From an uncultured Peptococcaceae bacterium (GTDB lineage: Bacteria > Bacillota > Peptococcia > Peptococcales > Peptococcaceae), in assembly GCA_938044045.1 (NCBI GenBank), contig CALIQN010000132.1:1-7816 (forward strand): DNA of 7,816 nucleotides, given 5' to 3'. A program made the position numbers and the translations under genes. Shown one piece after another: positions 1-4,580 of the stretch (the first letter of the stretch is position 1; every line of letters starts with the position of its first letter). The notes beneath the pieces are model-generated. The model searched no databases, had not been told where the DNA came from, and saw only the letters and a list, made by a program, of their open reading frames with translations.

Positions 1-10
1 CTTCGCCCAT
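1..10 (-). CDS. Start of a minus-strand gene running off the left edge (partial)
   Basis: Only the first three codons (Met-Gly-Glu) are inside the window, so no product can be named. The start is supported by a strong Shine-Dalgarno sequence, AAAGGAGG on the minus strand at 18-25, which lies 7 nt upstream of the ATG at 8-10. The gene reads away from the toxin locus to its right. I see no convincing promoter directly in front of it. It could be a chance SD plus ATG, but SD quality and spacing both match the other genes here. Confidence 0.5.
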
Positions 11-17
11 CTTAGAG

Positions 18-25
18 CCTCCTTT
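18..25 (-). promoter_or_regulatory. Ribosome binding site of the left-edge partial gene
   Basis: The minus strand reads AAAGGAGG, 7 nt before an ATG. It is the main evidence that a gene begins at position 10. Confidence 0.55.
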
Positions 26-83
26 TTTATCGTCTTTGTTGACCAATTCCTTGCATAGTTTTGAGCCTTAAGCACGTTTTGGG

Positions 84-107
84 CATAAAAAAACACCCTG
101 CTGGGGC
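84..107 (-). terminator. Possible weak minus-strand terminator
   Basis: On the minus strand a short hairpin (CCC, loop AGCA, GGG, extendable by one wobble pair) is followed by TG and seven T residues. The stem is only 3-4 bp, so termination would be inefficient. It lies just upstream of the toxin promoter and could keep minus-strand readthrough from the toxin locus out of the left-edge gene. It may be chance. Confidence 0.25.
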
Positions 108-112
108 TAATA

Positions 113-121
113 TGTTATACT
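113..121 (+). promoter_or_regulatory. Extended -10 promoter of the small toxin gene
   Basis: The sequence TGTTATACT carries an extended -10 motif (TG, one base, then TATACT, 5 of 6 matches to TATAAT). No good -35 hexamer is found 16-18 nt upstream, which is usual for extended -10 promoters. Transcription would start near 128. That gives a leader of about 40 nt before the GTG at 168 and an mRNA of about 180 nt ending at the terminator at 273-306. Confidence 0.55.
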
Positions 122-142
122 GTTTTTGTCGTTCTTCACAAT

Positions 143-163
143 CTCACGGCAGTGAGGAGGTGA
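143..163 (+). promoter_or_regulatory. Toxin ribosome binding site with an upstream hairpin that can mask it
   Basis: AGGAGGTGA (155-163) is a near-perfect Shine-Dalgarno sequence, 7 nt before the GTG start at 168. Directly upstream, CTCAC (143-147) can pair with GTGAG (152-156) around a GGCA loop. The helix therefore overlaps the first two bases of the SD. In the par locus of plasmid pAD1 a comparable 5' helix restrains translation of the Fst toxin. That it does so here is inference from position. Confidence 0.5.
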
Positions 164-167
164 TACT

Positions 168-266
168 GTGTTTGATTTTCTACTCCTAATTTCTGGTACT
201 GTCATAGGCGGGGCAATTTGTCATTACCTCGTCAAGTGGCTAGATAGTATCTTTAAGAACGATTAG
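168..266 (+). CDS. Small hydrophobic type I toxin, Fst-like (32 aa)
   Basis: This 32-codon gene starts with GTG behind AGGAGGTGA and ends with TAG at 264-266. The peptide is a single predicted membrane helix (residues about 4-22, rich in L, I, V and G). It is followed by an HYLVKWLD segment and a charged tail ending KND. Length, lone helix and polar C-terminus fit the Fst/Ldr-type toxins of type I toxin-antitoxin loci, which act at the cytoplasmic membrane. The mid-helix proline of classical Fst peptides is absent, so family membership rests mainly on gene architecture: convergent antisense RNA, shared terminator and direct repeats. Residues 5-8 (codons at 180-191) are encoded by the repeat that pairs with the antitoxin RNA. 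It could instead be a harmless membrane peptide or holin-like toxin. I am fairly sure it is translated, less sure of the family. Confidence 0.7.
   Translation: MFDFLLLISGTVIGGAICHYLVKWLDSIFKND
180..191 (+). repeat. Direct repeat DR1, copy in the toxin gene
   Basis: CTACTCCTAATT here is identical over 12 nt to 317-328. It covers toxin codons 5-8, close to the start codon. The antitoxin RNA carries the exact complement of it, so the two RNAs can form a 12-bp duplex that would block early translation. Confidence 0.75.
226..236 (+). repeat. Direct repeat DR2, copy in the toxin gene
   Basis: ACCTCGTCAAG is identical over 11 nt to 362-372. It lies 46 nt after DR1, almost the same offset (45 nt) as in the second copy. 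This implies that both repeats are remnants of one duplicated segment of about 60 bp. Confidence 0.65.
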
Positions 267-272
267 CCCAAC

Positions 273-306
273 AAAAAAGCGACCAATTGCCGTTGGTCGC
301 TTTTTT
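273..306. terminator. Bidirectional intrinsic terminator shared by toxin and antitoxin
   Basis: A perfect 14-bp inverted repeat (273-286 with 293-306, loop TTGCCG) has a GC-rich core, GCGACCAA, and six A on the left and six T on the right, so it ends transcripts on both strands. It stops the plus-strand toxin mRNA 7 nt after its stop codon. It also stops the minus-strand antitoxin RNA, and any readthrough from the two genes at 375-1009, which have no other terminator. Confidence 0.9.
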
Positions 307-316
307 CTGCGTTTGA

Positions 317-328
317 CTACTCCTAATT
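317..328 (+). repeat. Direct repeat DR1, copy in the antitoxin gene
   Basis: This 12-nt exact copy of 180-191 lies near the 5' end of the antitoxin RNA, which is read from the opposite strand and so is complementary to the toxin message. Confidence 0.75.
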
Positions 329-342
329 ACTTGTCTTAAGAC

Positions 343-371
343 AGTGTAGCACTATTGCTCCACCTCGTCAA
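343..371 (-). promoter_or_regulatory. Antitoxin RNA promoter
   Basis: On the minus strand, TTGACG (366-371, 5 of 6 to the -35 consensus) is separated by exactly 17 nt from TACACT (343-348, 4 of 6). The -10 is preceded by TGC, giving an extended -10. It is one of the best promoters in the window and looks stronger than the toxin promoter, as expected when an unstable antitoxin RNA must be in excess. It begins just past the stop codon of the YjcQ-like gene. The -35 hexamer lies inside repeat DR2. Confidence 0.7.
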
Positions 372-372
372 G
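362..372 (+). repeat. Direct repeat DR2, copy at the antitoxin promoter
   Basis: An 11-nt exact copy of 226-236. On the minus strand it contains the -35 box of the antitoxin promoter. It is upstream of the predicted start site, so it would not be part of the antitoxin RNA itself. Confidence 0.65.
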
Positions 373-374
373 CA

Positions 375-689
375 CTATAGCACCATATCAATAACGCCCT
401 TTGCCGAATTAGCCGCCTTTTTCATCATGCTGTTGTCTTCCAAATACTCTATGCCTTTTAATGTGATTTTAATATCATCATCCTGATAAGCAACACCACC
501 ATCGATATACCGCTTATGAAGTAAACCTTTAATATAACCCTCTTCGGCTAAAAGAATAATTAATTCACGCCTTTTATTCTCGCTTACATTAAGAGTGTCT
601 GAGCTTATCCTGTCTTTATCAAGTTCACCTGTCTCCATCGCCAGAAGTAAGGCTTTTAAAATATGATAAATTGTTTTAAATTCCTGCAT
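375..689 (-). CDS. YjcQ-family winged-helix protein (phage-associated), 104 aa
   Basis: The protein resembles the YjcQ family, small winged-helix proteins common in prophages of Bacillota. The pattern is typical: an N-terminal helix (FKTIYHILKALLLAME, residues 4-19), a recognition region (LNVSENKRRELIILLAEEGYIKGL, about 33-56), a beta wing (about 57-75), then ITLKGIEYLEDNSMMKKA (about 75-92). The biochemical role of the family is unknown; DNA binding is suggested by the fold. Its ATG overlaps the TAA of the upstream gene by one base (TAATG at 687-691), so translation is probably coupled. The stop codon lies 4 nt before the antitoxin -35 box. The gene has no terminator of its own, so its transcript would run through the antitoxin gene to 273-306. 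Confidence 0.8.
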   Translation of the reverse strand: MQEFKTIYHILKALLLAMETGELDKDRISSDTLNVSENKRRELIILLAEEGYIKGLLHKRYIDGGVAYQDDDIKITLKGIEYLEDNSMMKKAANSAKGVIDMVL

Positions 690-1009
690 TAGTCTAAAAC
701 TTTCTCTATCTCACTCGGTTGTTTCAGACCTCGATTTTTTAAAATACCTGATGGGTCATCAACGATGATAAAGATACCGCCTTCGCTAGAATTATTGCCA
801 GGTCTAGGGTTGAGAAGATCATAAACGTAATCCTCTTCGCTGTCATCAACAACCTTTACCCATCCAGTTTTATCTTTGACGAGATTATATTCTTTCCCAT
901 TAGTTAAACTATCTACACCAAAACTCTCACCGATATATTTGACACGCCCCACATATTCAAGGGGGATTGTCTTGTCCAGTTCACACTGGTAAACATCAAT
1001 AGTTTTCAT
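689..1009 (-). CDS. Hypothetical acidic protein, probable phage origin, 106 aa
   Basis: I do not recognise a named family. The first 70 residues contain a beta-rich stretch, VKYIGESFGVDSLTNGKEY (about 24-42), followed by a GWVKVVDDSEEDYVYDL segment. The pattern (basic strand, gap, NGKEY, GW, DDSxEDYxY) is common in small Bacillota and phage proteins and suggests a small SH3-like barrel. The C-terminal part is GGIFIIVDDPSGIL plus a charged tail. The ATG (1007-1009) has a good SD, AAAGGAG at 1018-1024. It is translationally coupled to the YjcQ-like gene by a 1-nt overlap. No convincing promoter is seen upstream. Confidence 0.7.
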   Translation of the reverse strand: MKTIDVYQCELDKTIPLEYVGRVKYIGESFGVDSLTNGKEYNLVKDKTGWVKVVDDSEEDYVYDLLNPRPGNNSSEGGIFIIVDDPSGILKNRGLKQPSEIEKVLD

Positions 1010-1060
1010 TTTTTACGCTCCTTTCGTTATATAGAAACTCGTCAACCTTTTTACAGATAG

Positions 1061-1126
1061 TTAAATTATTTCAACAACTGGATCAAAATGAATCTTTGTA
1101 CCACAGCCATTGCAGATAAAATTCTG
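1061..1126 (-). pseudogene. Headless zinc-ribbon gene fragment
   Basis: The minus strand encodes an open stretch reading FICNGCGTKIHFDPVVEII and then TAA at 1061-1063. The CxxC-G knuckle followed by hydrophobic strands looks like the end of a zinc-ribbon protein. Upstream the frame is closed by TGA within a few codons and no ATG, GTG or TTG is available, so the reading has lost its beginning. It points the same way as the two phage-like genes and ends 51 nt before the 106-aa gene, which fits a former first gene of that cluster cut off where the housekeeping operon's terminator starts. Only about 20 codons remain, so chance is possible. Confidence 0.4.
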
Positions 1127-1130
1127 TCAA

Positions 1131-1177
1131 AAAATAAGCTAGTCTTGCTGCATCTTGCACTAAGACTAGCTTATTTT
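1131..1177 (-). terminator. Terminator of the cdaA-to-amidohydrolase operon
   Basis: A perfect 16-bp inverted repeat (1131-1146 with 1162-1177) has a 15-nt loop that can add three inner pairs (GCA with TGC). On the minus strand it ends in TTATTTTTTG. It directly abuts the TAG stop (1178-1180) of the amidohydrolase gene, so it closes the long minus-strand operon. The right arm also carries a T run on the plus strand, but no plus-strand gene is present. Confidence 0.85.
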
Positions 1178-2311
1178 CTATTTGTATCGTTTGCCATCAA
1201 TACAAACGAGTTCACTTTTAGCACACATCGTAAATGGCTCATCCGTCCATAAGACCAAGTCTGCATCTTTACCTACCGCTATACTCCCAAGCCTATCTTC
1301 TAATTTTAAAGTTTTAGCAGCATTTAAAGTAACTGCTTTTAATGCTACTGTTGGATTAAGACCATAGCGAATATACATCCCTACACAAATAGAAAGATAA
1401 CCAATAGGATTCACTGGATGATCCGTTAAAATAGAAAATGGTACACCCTCTTTCTCTAAGGCTTTTCCTAAATCATAACTCACATTTTCCATCTCTACCT
1501 TTGCGCGATTAACAAAAGCTGGTCCTATAGCACAAATTGCACCTTTCGCTTTTAAAATTTGAGCTATCCTTTTTGCATCTGTACAATGCTCTAATACCAT
1601 ATCTAAATTAAACTCATCTCTCAGTTCAAGCGCTTGCAATAAATCATCAGCACGATGGGCATGTAGACGCACTGGTATTTTACGTTCTAGCGCCAAAAGA
1701 AGATTTTCTTTCCCTAAATTATAACCAACCGAGCCTTTATCTCTCTGTGTTTTATAAAACAAGGCATCTTGAAAGGCTTGGCGTGCTAGTGCCATAATCG
1801 ACATTCTCGTTTGAGGAGCAAGATTTTTCTTTCCATACACGCGCTTAGGGTTTTCTCCAAAAGCCATTTTCAACCCTGATGCCTTTGAAAGTATCTGTTT
1901 ATCAATACTTGTACCTGCTGTCTTTACGGTTGCAGTCACACCACCGATAACATTTGCACTGCCCATGGTAATCATCACAGTGGTCACGCCACCATCAATT
2001 GCATCCTTAAAACCTATATCAAAGAAATTCACCCCATCTATTGCTCTTAATTCTGGCGTTATGGGACTTGTCATTTCGTTAGTATCTTCACCTTCTGGAT
2101 GAATTTCTTCCTCAATACCCAAATGTGTATGTACGTCTATTAATCCTGGGGTCAAAGGTTTTTCATTTGCCTCATAAACACTCTCCATACCAGATAAATC
2201 CAGTCTTTGACTAACCTCACTTATTTTACCATTATTATCAATGATAACATCTCCATTTTTAATAATGCCATCACTTACTGTATGAATTGTTGCATTTTTT
2301 ATTGCCCACAT
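1178..2311 (-). CDS. Amidohydrolase, imidazolonepropionase-like (HutI/COG1228 type), 377 aa
   Basis: A metal-dependent hydrolase of the amidohydrolase superfamily. Visible metal and active-site motifs are HTH at 61-63 within LTPGLIDVHTHLG, K148 in a GLKMAFGENPKR block (possible bridging lysine), HAH at 217-219, H242 in LEHCTD and D297 in LTDHP. The small N- and C-terminal strands (about 1-50 and 350-377, with GKDADLVLW) form the usual composite beta domain. Length is normal and all expected ligands are present, so it should be active, but the substrate cannot be read from the sequence. No histidine-degradation genes are nearby, so hutI is not a safe name. The ATG has an AGGAG site, and the gene lies 12 nt after mazF as the last gene of the operon. 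Confidence 0.88.
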   Translation of the reverse strand: MWAIKNATIHTVSDGIIKNGDVIIDNNGKISEVSQRLDLSGMESVYEANEKPLTPGLIDVHTHLGIEEEIHPEGEDTNEMTSPITPELRAIDGVNFFDIGFKDAIDGGVTTVMITMGSANVIGGVTATVKTAGTSIDKQILSKASGLKMAFGENPKRVYGKKNLAPQTRMSIMALARQAFQDALFYKTQRDKGSVGYNLGKENLLLALERKIPVRLHAHRADDLLQALELRDEFNLDMVLEHCTDAKRIAQILKAKGAICAIGPAFVNRAKVEMENVSYDLGKALEKEGVPFSILTDHPVNPIGYLSICVGMYIRYGLNPTVALKAVTLNAAKTLKLEDRLGSIAVGKDADLVLWTDEPFTMCAKSELVCIDGKRYK

Positions 2312-2323
2312 TTTCTACTCCTG

Positions 2324-2677
2324 TTATAAACCCAAACTAACTTTTAGTGCCACATCGATTTGCTTCATAGCATCATCATTTAAAGTGCATAATTTATTTT
2401 TTAACCTTGTCTTATCAATGGTGCGTAATTGTTCCACTAAAATTACTGAATTCTTGGTTAAACATGAAGTGGCATGAGGAATACAAACATGCGTTGGCAT
2501 ATGGGTTTTATCGTGTTTAGCAGTAACAGGTACTACAATGGTGGTCGGACTATGTAAATTACCAATATCATTTTGCACAATAACAACTGGTCTCAGACCT
2601 TTTTGCTCACTTCCAACAACATCACTTCCTAAGTCTGCATAGAAAATATCACCACGTTTGACACTTTCATGGCTCAT
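2324..2677 (-). CDS. ndoA: MazF/PemK-family mRNA interferase (EndoA/NdoA), 117 aa
   Basis: A sequence-specific endoribonuclease of the MazF family, close in pattern to B. subtilis NdoA/EndoA. Family blocks are KRGDIFYADL (7-16), VGSEQKGLRPVVIVQNDIGN (21-40), PTTIVVPVTA (44-53) and a C-terminal SVILVEQLRTIDKTRL. R29 and T52 align with the catalytic arginine and threonine of the Bacillus enzyme, so the toxin appears intact. Length matches the family (116-120 aa). The start ATG at 2675-2677 has GAGGAG upstream and overlaps the end of the nnr gene by 11 nt. In Bacillus the antitoxin gene ndoAI sits directly in front; here that place is taken by nnr and no antitoxin gene is in the window. It may act as a regulated housekeeping RNase. 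Confidence 0.93.
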   Translation of the reverse strand: MSHESVKRGDIFYADLGSDVVGSEQKGLRPVVIVQNDIGNLHSPTTIVVPVTAKHDKTHMPTHVCIPHATSCLTKNSVILVEQLRTIDKTRLKNKLCTLNDDAMKQIDVALKVSLGL

Positions 2678-4217
2678 ACAATCTCCTCTTTTCTCTCTTT
2701 TCTAAATACCTTAAGTACTTACCCACCATTCTAATCAATTGACTTGTTTGTCCAGCATAGGCACCATAATTCTTCTCTATTAATTGCGCCACCTTACCAT
2801 GAAGCATTACGGCCACTGTACTTGCCCTTTCAGCAGACATCCCTCTAGCCAATAAACTACCTATCATACCTGCTAGAACATCTCCACTACCTGCTTTAGA
2901 AAGGACAGAAGAATTTAAAGAATTGATATAAACTTTCCCATCTTTAGTTGCAATTAAAGTATTTTCTCCCTTTAAAACAAGGGTTAGATTATTTTTAGTG
3001 GCAAATTGTCGCGCTAGAAAGACACGATTTTCTAAAATAGCTCTCACATCTTTTTGTATCAAACGTGCAAATTCTTTAGGATGTGGTGTAATCACAAAAT
3101 TTTTAGTCTGATGATCTGCTAAGTTTAGACGATGTTTTGCCACTAATGTTAAAGCGTCAGCATCCAAAACTACTGAATTCTTGGCACAAGTCAGTATTGT
3201 TTTTACAAAATCTAATTCTAAGTCTCCCAAGCCCAAACCACAACCACAAATTAAACAATTCACATTTTCTATAAAATTCTTTAACGGCTTACCATGAAGA
3301 TGAGCAATCGCTTCTGGTATCAACTGCATATAATGGCGATACTGTTTTTCTGAAATATAAGTACTCAACTTCCCAAGTCCCATATGCATAGCACTTTTAG
3401 AAGCCAATAGAAGTGCACCTAACATGCTACTGCTTCCCATCACAAGCCCTAAATGCCCATAGCTACCCTTATGCCCATTCACATAGCGTTTGGGATAATA
3501 TTTTTTTAAATCACGCTCAGTCAAATAATACATCTCTGTCTTAAAGGTATCCATTAGTTCTCTTGGTAAGCCAATTGCACAGATTGTTAATTTTCCAAGA
3601 TACTGTTCTGCGTTATTAAGATAAAACCCTATTTTGGGCGCAACAAGGGTGTAAGTATGATCTGCACAAAAAACATTGCCATAATTTAAACCTGTATCGC
3701 TATCTAAACCACTTGGCACATCTATGCTAATTTTTGTACAGCTTGTATTTTTATTACATAAATCAATCAAGTCATTGGCAAGAGGACTCAATCTTCTATT
3801 TAATCCAACACCAAACAAAGCATCAATAATCATATCAGAACAATTAATCAATACATTAATATCTTTTAAGTCTTTATGATATTTCACACTTACCTTGGGT
3901 ACCTTCATCGCTTGAAGGGCTAGTAGATTTTCTTGAAATAAGGGGGATTTTCTATTGTTTTCTTCAAAACTAATTAAAAGAATATCATGACCTGCTTTTT
4001 TTAATTCCCTCGCTAAAACAAGACCATCACCACCATTATTTCCTGGATGAACGATGATTGTAATATGGCGTTTTTTTGTAAAATAACCTTCTTGCTTCAT
4101 CTTGTGATAAATTGCTACACCCGCACGTTCCATTAAAATAGCGGGCGCAATATGATAAGTTTGACTAGCTTTTTTGTCCAAACTATAAATGGTTTCTCGA
4201 TTTACTACTGGTATCAT
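2667..4217 (-). CDS. nnr: Bifunctional NAD(P)H-hydrate epimerase / ADP- or ATP-dependent dehydratase, 516 aa
   Basis: Repairs damaged NAD(P)H hydrates: the N-terminal NnrE (YjeF) domain, about 1-215, epimerises NAD(P)HX; the C-terminal NnrD domain, about 235-512, dehydrates the S form using ADP or ATP. NnrE motifs are MERAG (29-33), GNNGGDG (59-65), DALFGVGLNR (132-141) and DVPSGLDSDTG (166-176). NnrD motifs are KGSYGHLGLVMGS, VVLDADAL, ITPHPKEFARL, LKGENTLIA and GSGDVLAG (GSGD at 443-446, last D catalytic). An in-frame TTG at 4229 would add four residues, but those codons contain the SD (GGGAGG at 4221-4226). The ATG at 4215-4217 is therefore chosen; it overlaps the acpS stop as ATGA. Length is normal for fused enzymes. 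Confidence 0.93.
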   Translation of the reverse strand: MIPVVNRETIYSLDKKASQTYHIAPAILMERAGVAIYHKMKQEGYFTKKRHITIIVHPGNNGGDGLVLARELKKAGHDILLISFEENNRKSPLFQENLLALQAMKVPKVSVKYHKDLKDINVLINCSDMIIDALFGVGLNRRLSPLANDLIDLCNKNTSCTKISIDVPSGLDSDTGLNYGNVFCADHTYTLVAPKIGFYLNNAEQYLGKLTICAIGLPRELMDTFKTEMYYLTERDLKKYYPKRYVNGHKGSYGHLGLVMGSSSMLGALLLASKSAMHMGLGKLSTYISEKQYRHYMQLIPEAIAHLHGKPLKNFIENVNCLICGCGLGLGDLELDFVKTILTCAKNSVVLDADALTLVAKHRLNLADHQTKNFVITPHPKEFARLIQKDVRAILENRVFLARQFATKNNLTLVLKGENTLIATKDGKVYINSLNSSVLSKAGSGDVLAGMIGSLLARGMSAERASTVAVMLHGKVAQLIEKNYGAYAGQTSQLIRMVGKYLRYLEKREKRRLYEP

Positions 4218-4579
4218 ATTGCCTCCCAAATGGCTGTTGCCACTGCATAATCCTTTTCATGACTAATTGATAAATGTACTCTTGTCTCTTTCATCATTAA
4301 ATCTTGTAAGTCACCCAAAAAAATGACATCAGGTTTGCCAAAAGCATTTGGTAAAATTTCTATATTTTGCCAACTTAACTTACCAATTCCCACACCTAAT
4401 GCCTTAGATATGGCTTCTTTAGCTGCAAAGCGACCTGCTAAAAAAGCCAAATCTAAGTTTTTCAAATACAATTTTTCTTCATTGGGCGTAAGTATCCTTT
4501 TGCTAAAACCAATATGCTTTAGCCTCACTTGATTAATACGCTCCAAACTTACAATATCGGTGCCTATCCCTTTTATCAT
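4214..4579 (-). CDS. acpS: Holo-[acyl-carrier-protein] synthase AcpS, 121 aa
   Basis: Transfers 4'-phosphopantetheine from coenzyme A to the serine of apo-ACP, making ACP active for fatty acid synthesis; cytoplasmic, usually a trimer. The N-terminus, MIKGIGTDIVSLERI, contains the Mg-binding D8. RFAAKEAISKALGVGIG (50-66) holds the conserved glutamate E55 and lysine. The C-terminus has LSISHEKDYAVATAI. Length is typical (118-126 aa). The ATG at 4577-4579 is one base after the glmM stop, with only a weak AGG in front, so translation probably depends on coupling to glmM. The next gene starts within its stop codon (ATGA). Confidence 0.96.
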   Translation of the reverse strand: MIKGIGTDIVSLERINQVRLKHIGFSKRILTPNEEKLYLKNLDLAFLAGRFAAKEAISKALGVGIGKLSWQNIEILPNAFGKPDVIFLGDLQDLMMKETRVHLSISHEKDYAVATAIWEAI

Positions 4580-4580
4580 T

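Larger units (their letters stand above)
272..336 (-). ncRNA. Antisense antitoxin RNA (about 65 nt), par RNA II-like
   Basis: A good minus-strand promoter (343-371) predicts a start near 336, and the hairpin at 273-306 predicts the end, giving an RNA of about 65 nt with no open frame of note. It would carry the complement of DR1 near its 5' end (about nucleotides 9-20) and share the terminator hairpin with the toxin mRNA. It can therefore pair in trans with the toxin message at two places. This layout and size match RNA II of the pAD1 par system, where the antisense RNA pairs at terminator and repeats and prevents toxin translation. The promoter and pairing are seen in the sequence; the function is inferred. 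Confidence 0.65.

Noticed and set aside
26..54. Nine-codon leader peptide upstream of the left-edge gene
   Set aside because: An ATG to TAA frame exists on the minus strand, but it has no SD and no regulatory codon pattern.
114..141. Divergent minus-strand promoter (TTGTGA, 16 nt, TATAAC) facing the left-edge gene
   Set aside because: The -10 is nearly the reverse of the toxin -10, the -35 is poor, and the transcript would begin inside the weak hairpin with T run at 84-107; not strong enough to list.
1019..1076. Promoter for the two phage-like genes (TTGTTG or TTGAAA with TAAAAA, or TATAAC next to the SD)
   Set aside because: Box matches or spacers are poor, and the TATAAC candidate would start transcription inside the ribosome site.
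1182..1367. Plus-strand open frame of 61 codons
   Set aside because: It lies wholly antisense to the well-supported amidohydrolase gene, has no ribosome site and resembles no family.
4218..4229. TTG start four codons upstream for the nnr gene
   Set aside because: These codons contain the Shine-Dalgarno sequence for the ATG at 4217, which forms the usual ATGA overlap with acpS.
4323..4532. Plus-strand open frame of 69 codons
   Set aside because: It is antisense to acpS, whose motifs are clear; the frame has no ribosome site and looks like a shadow.
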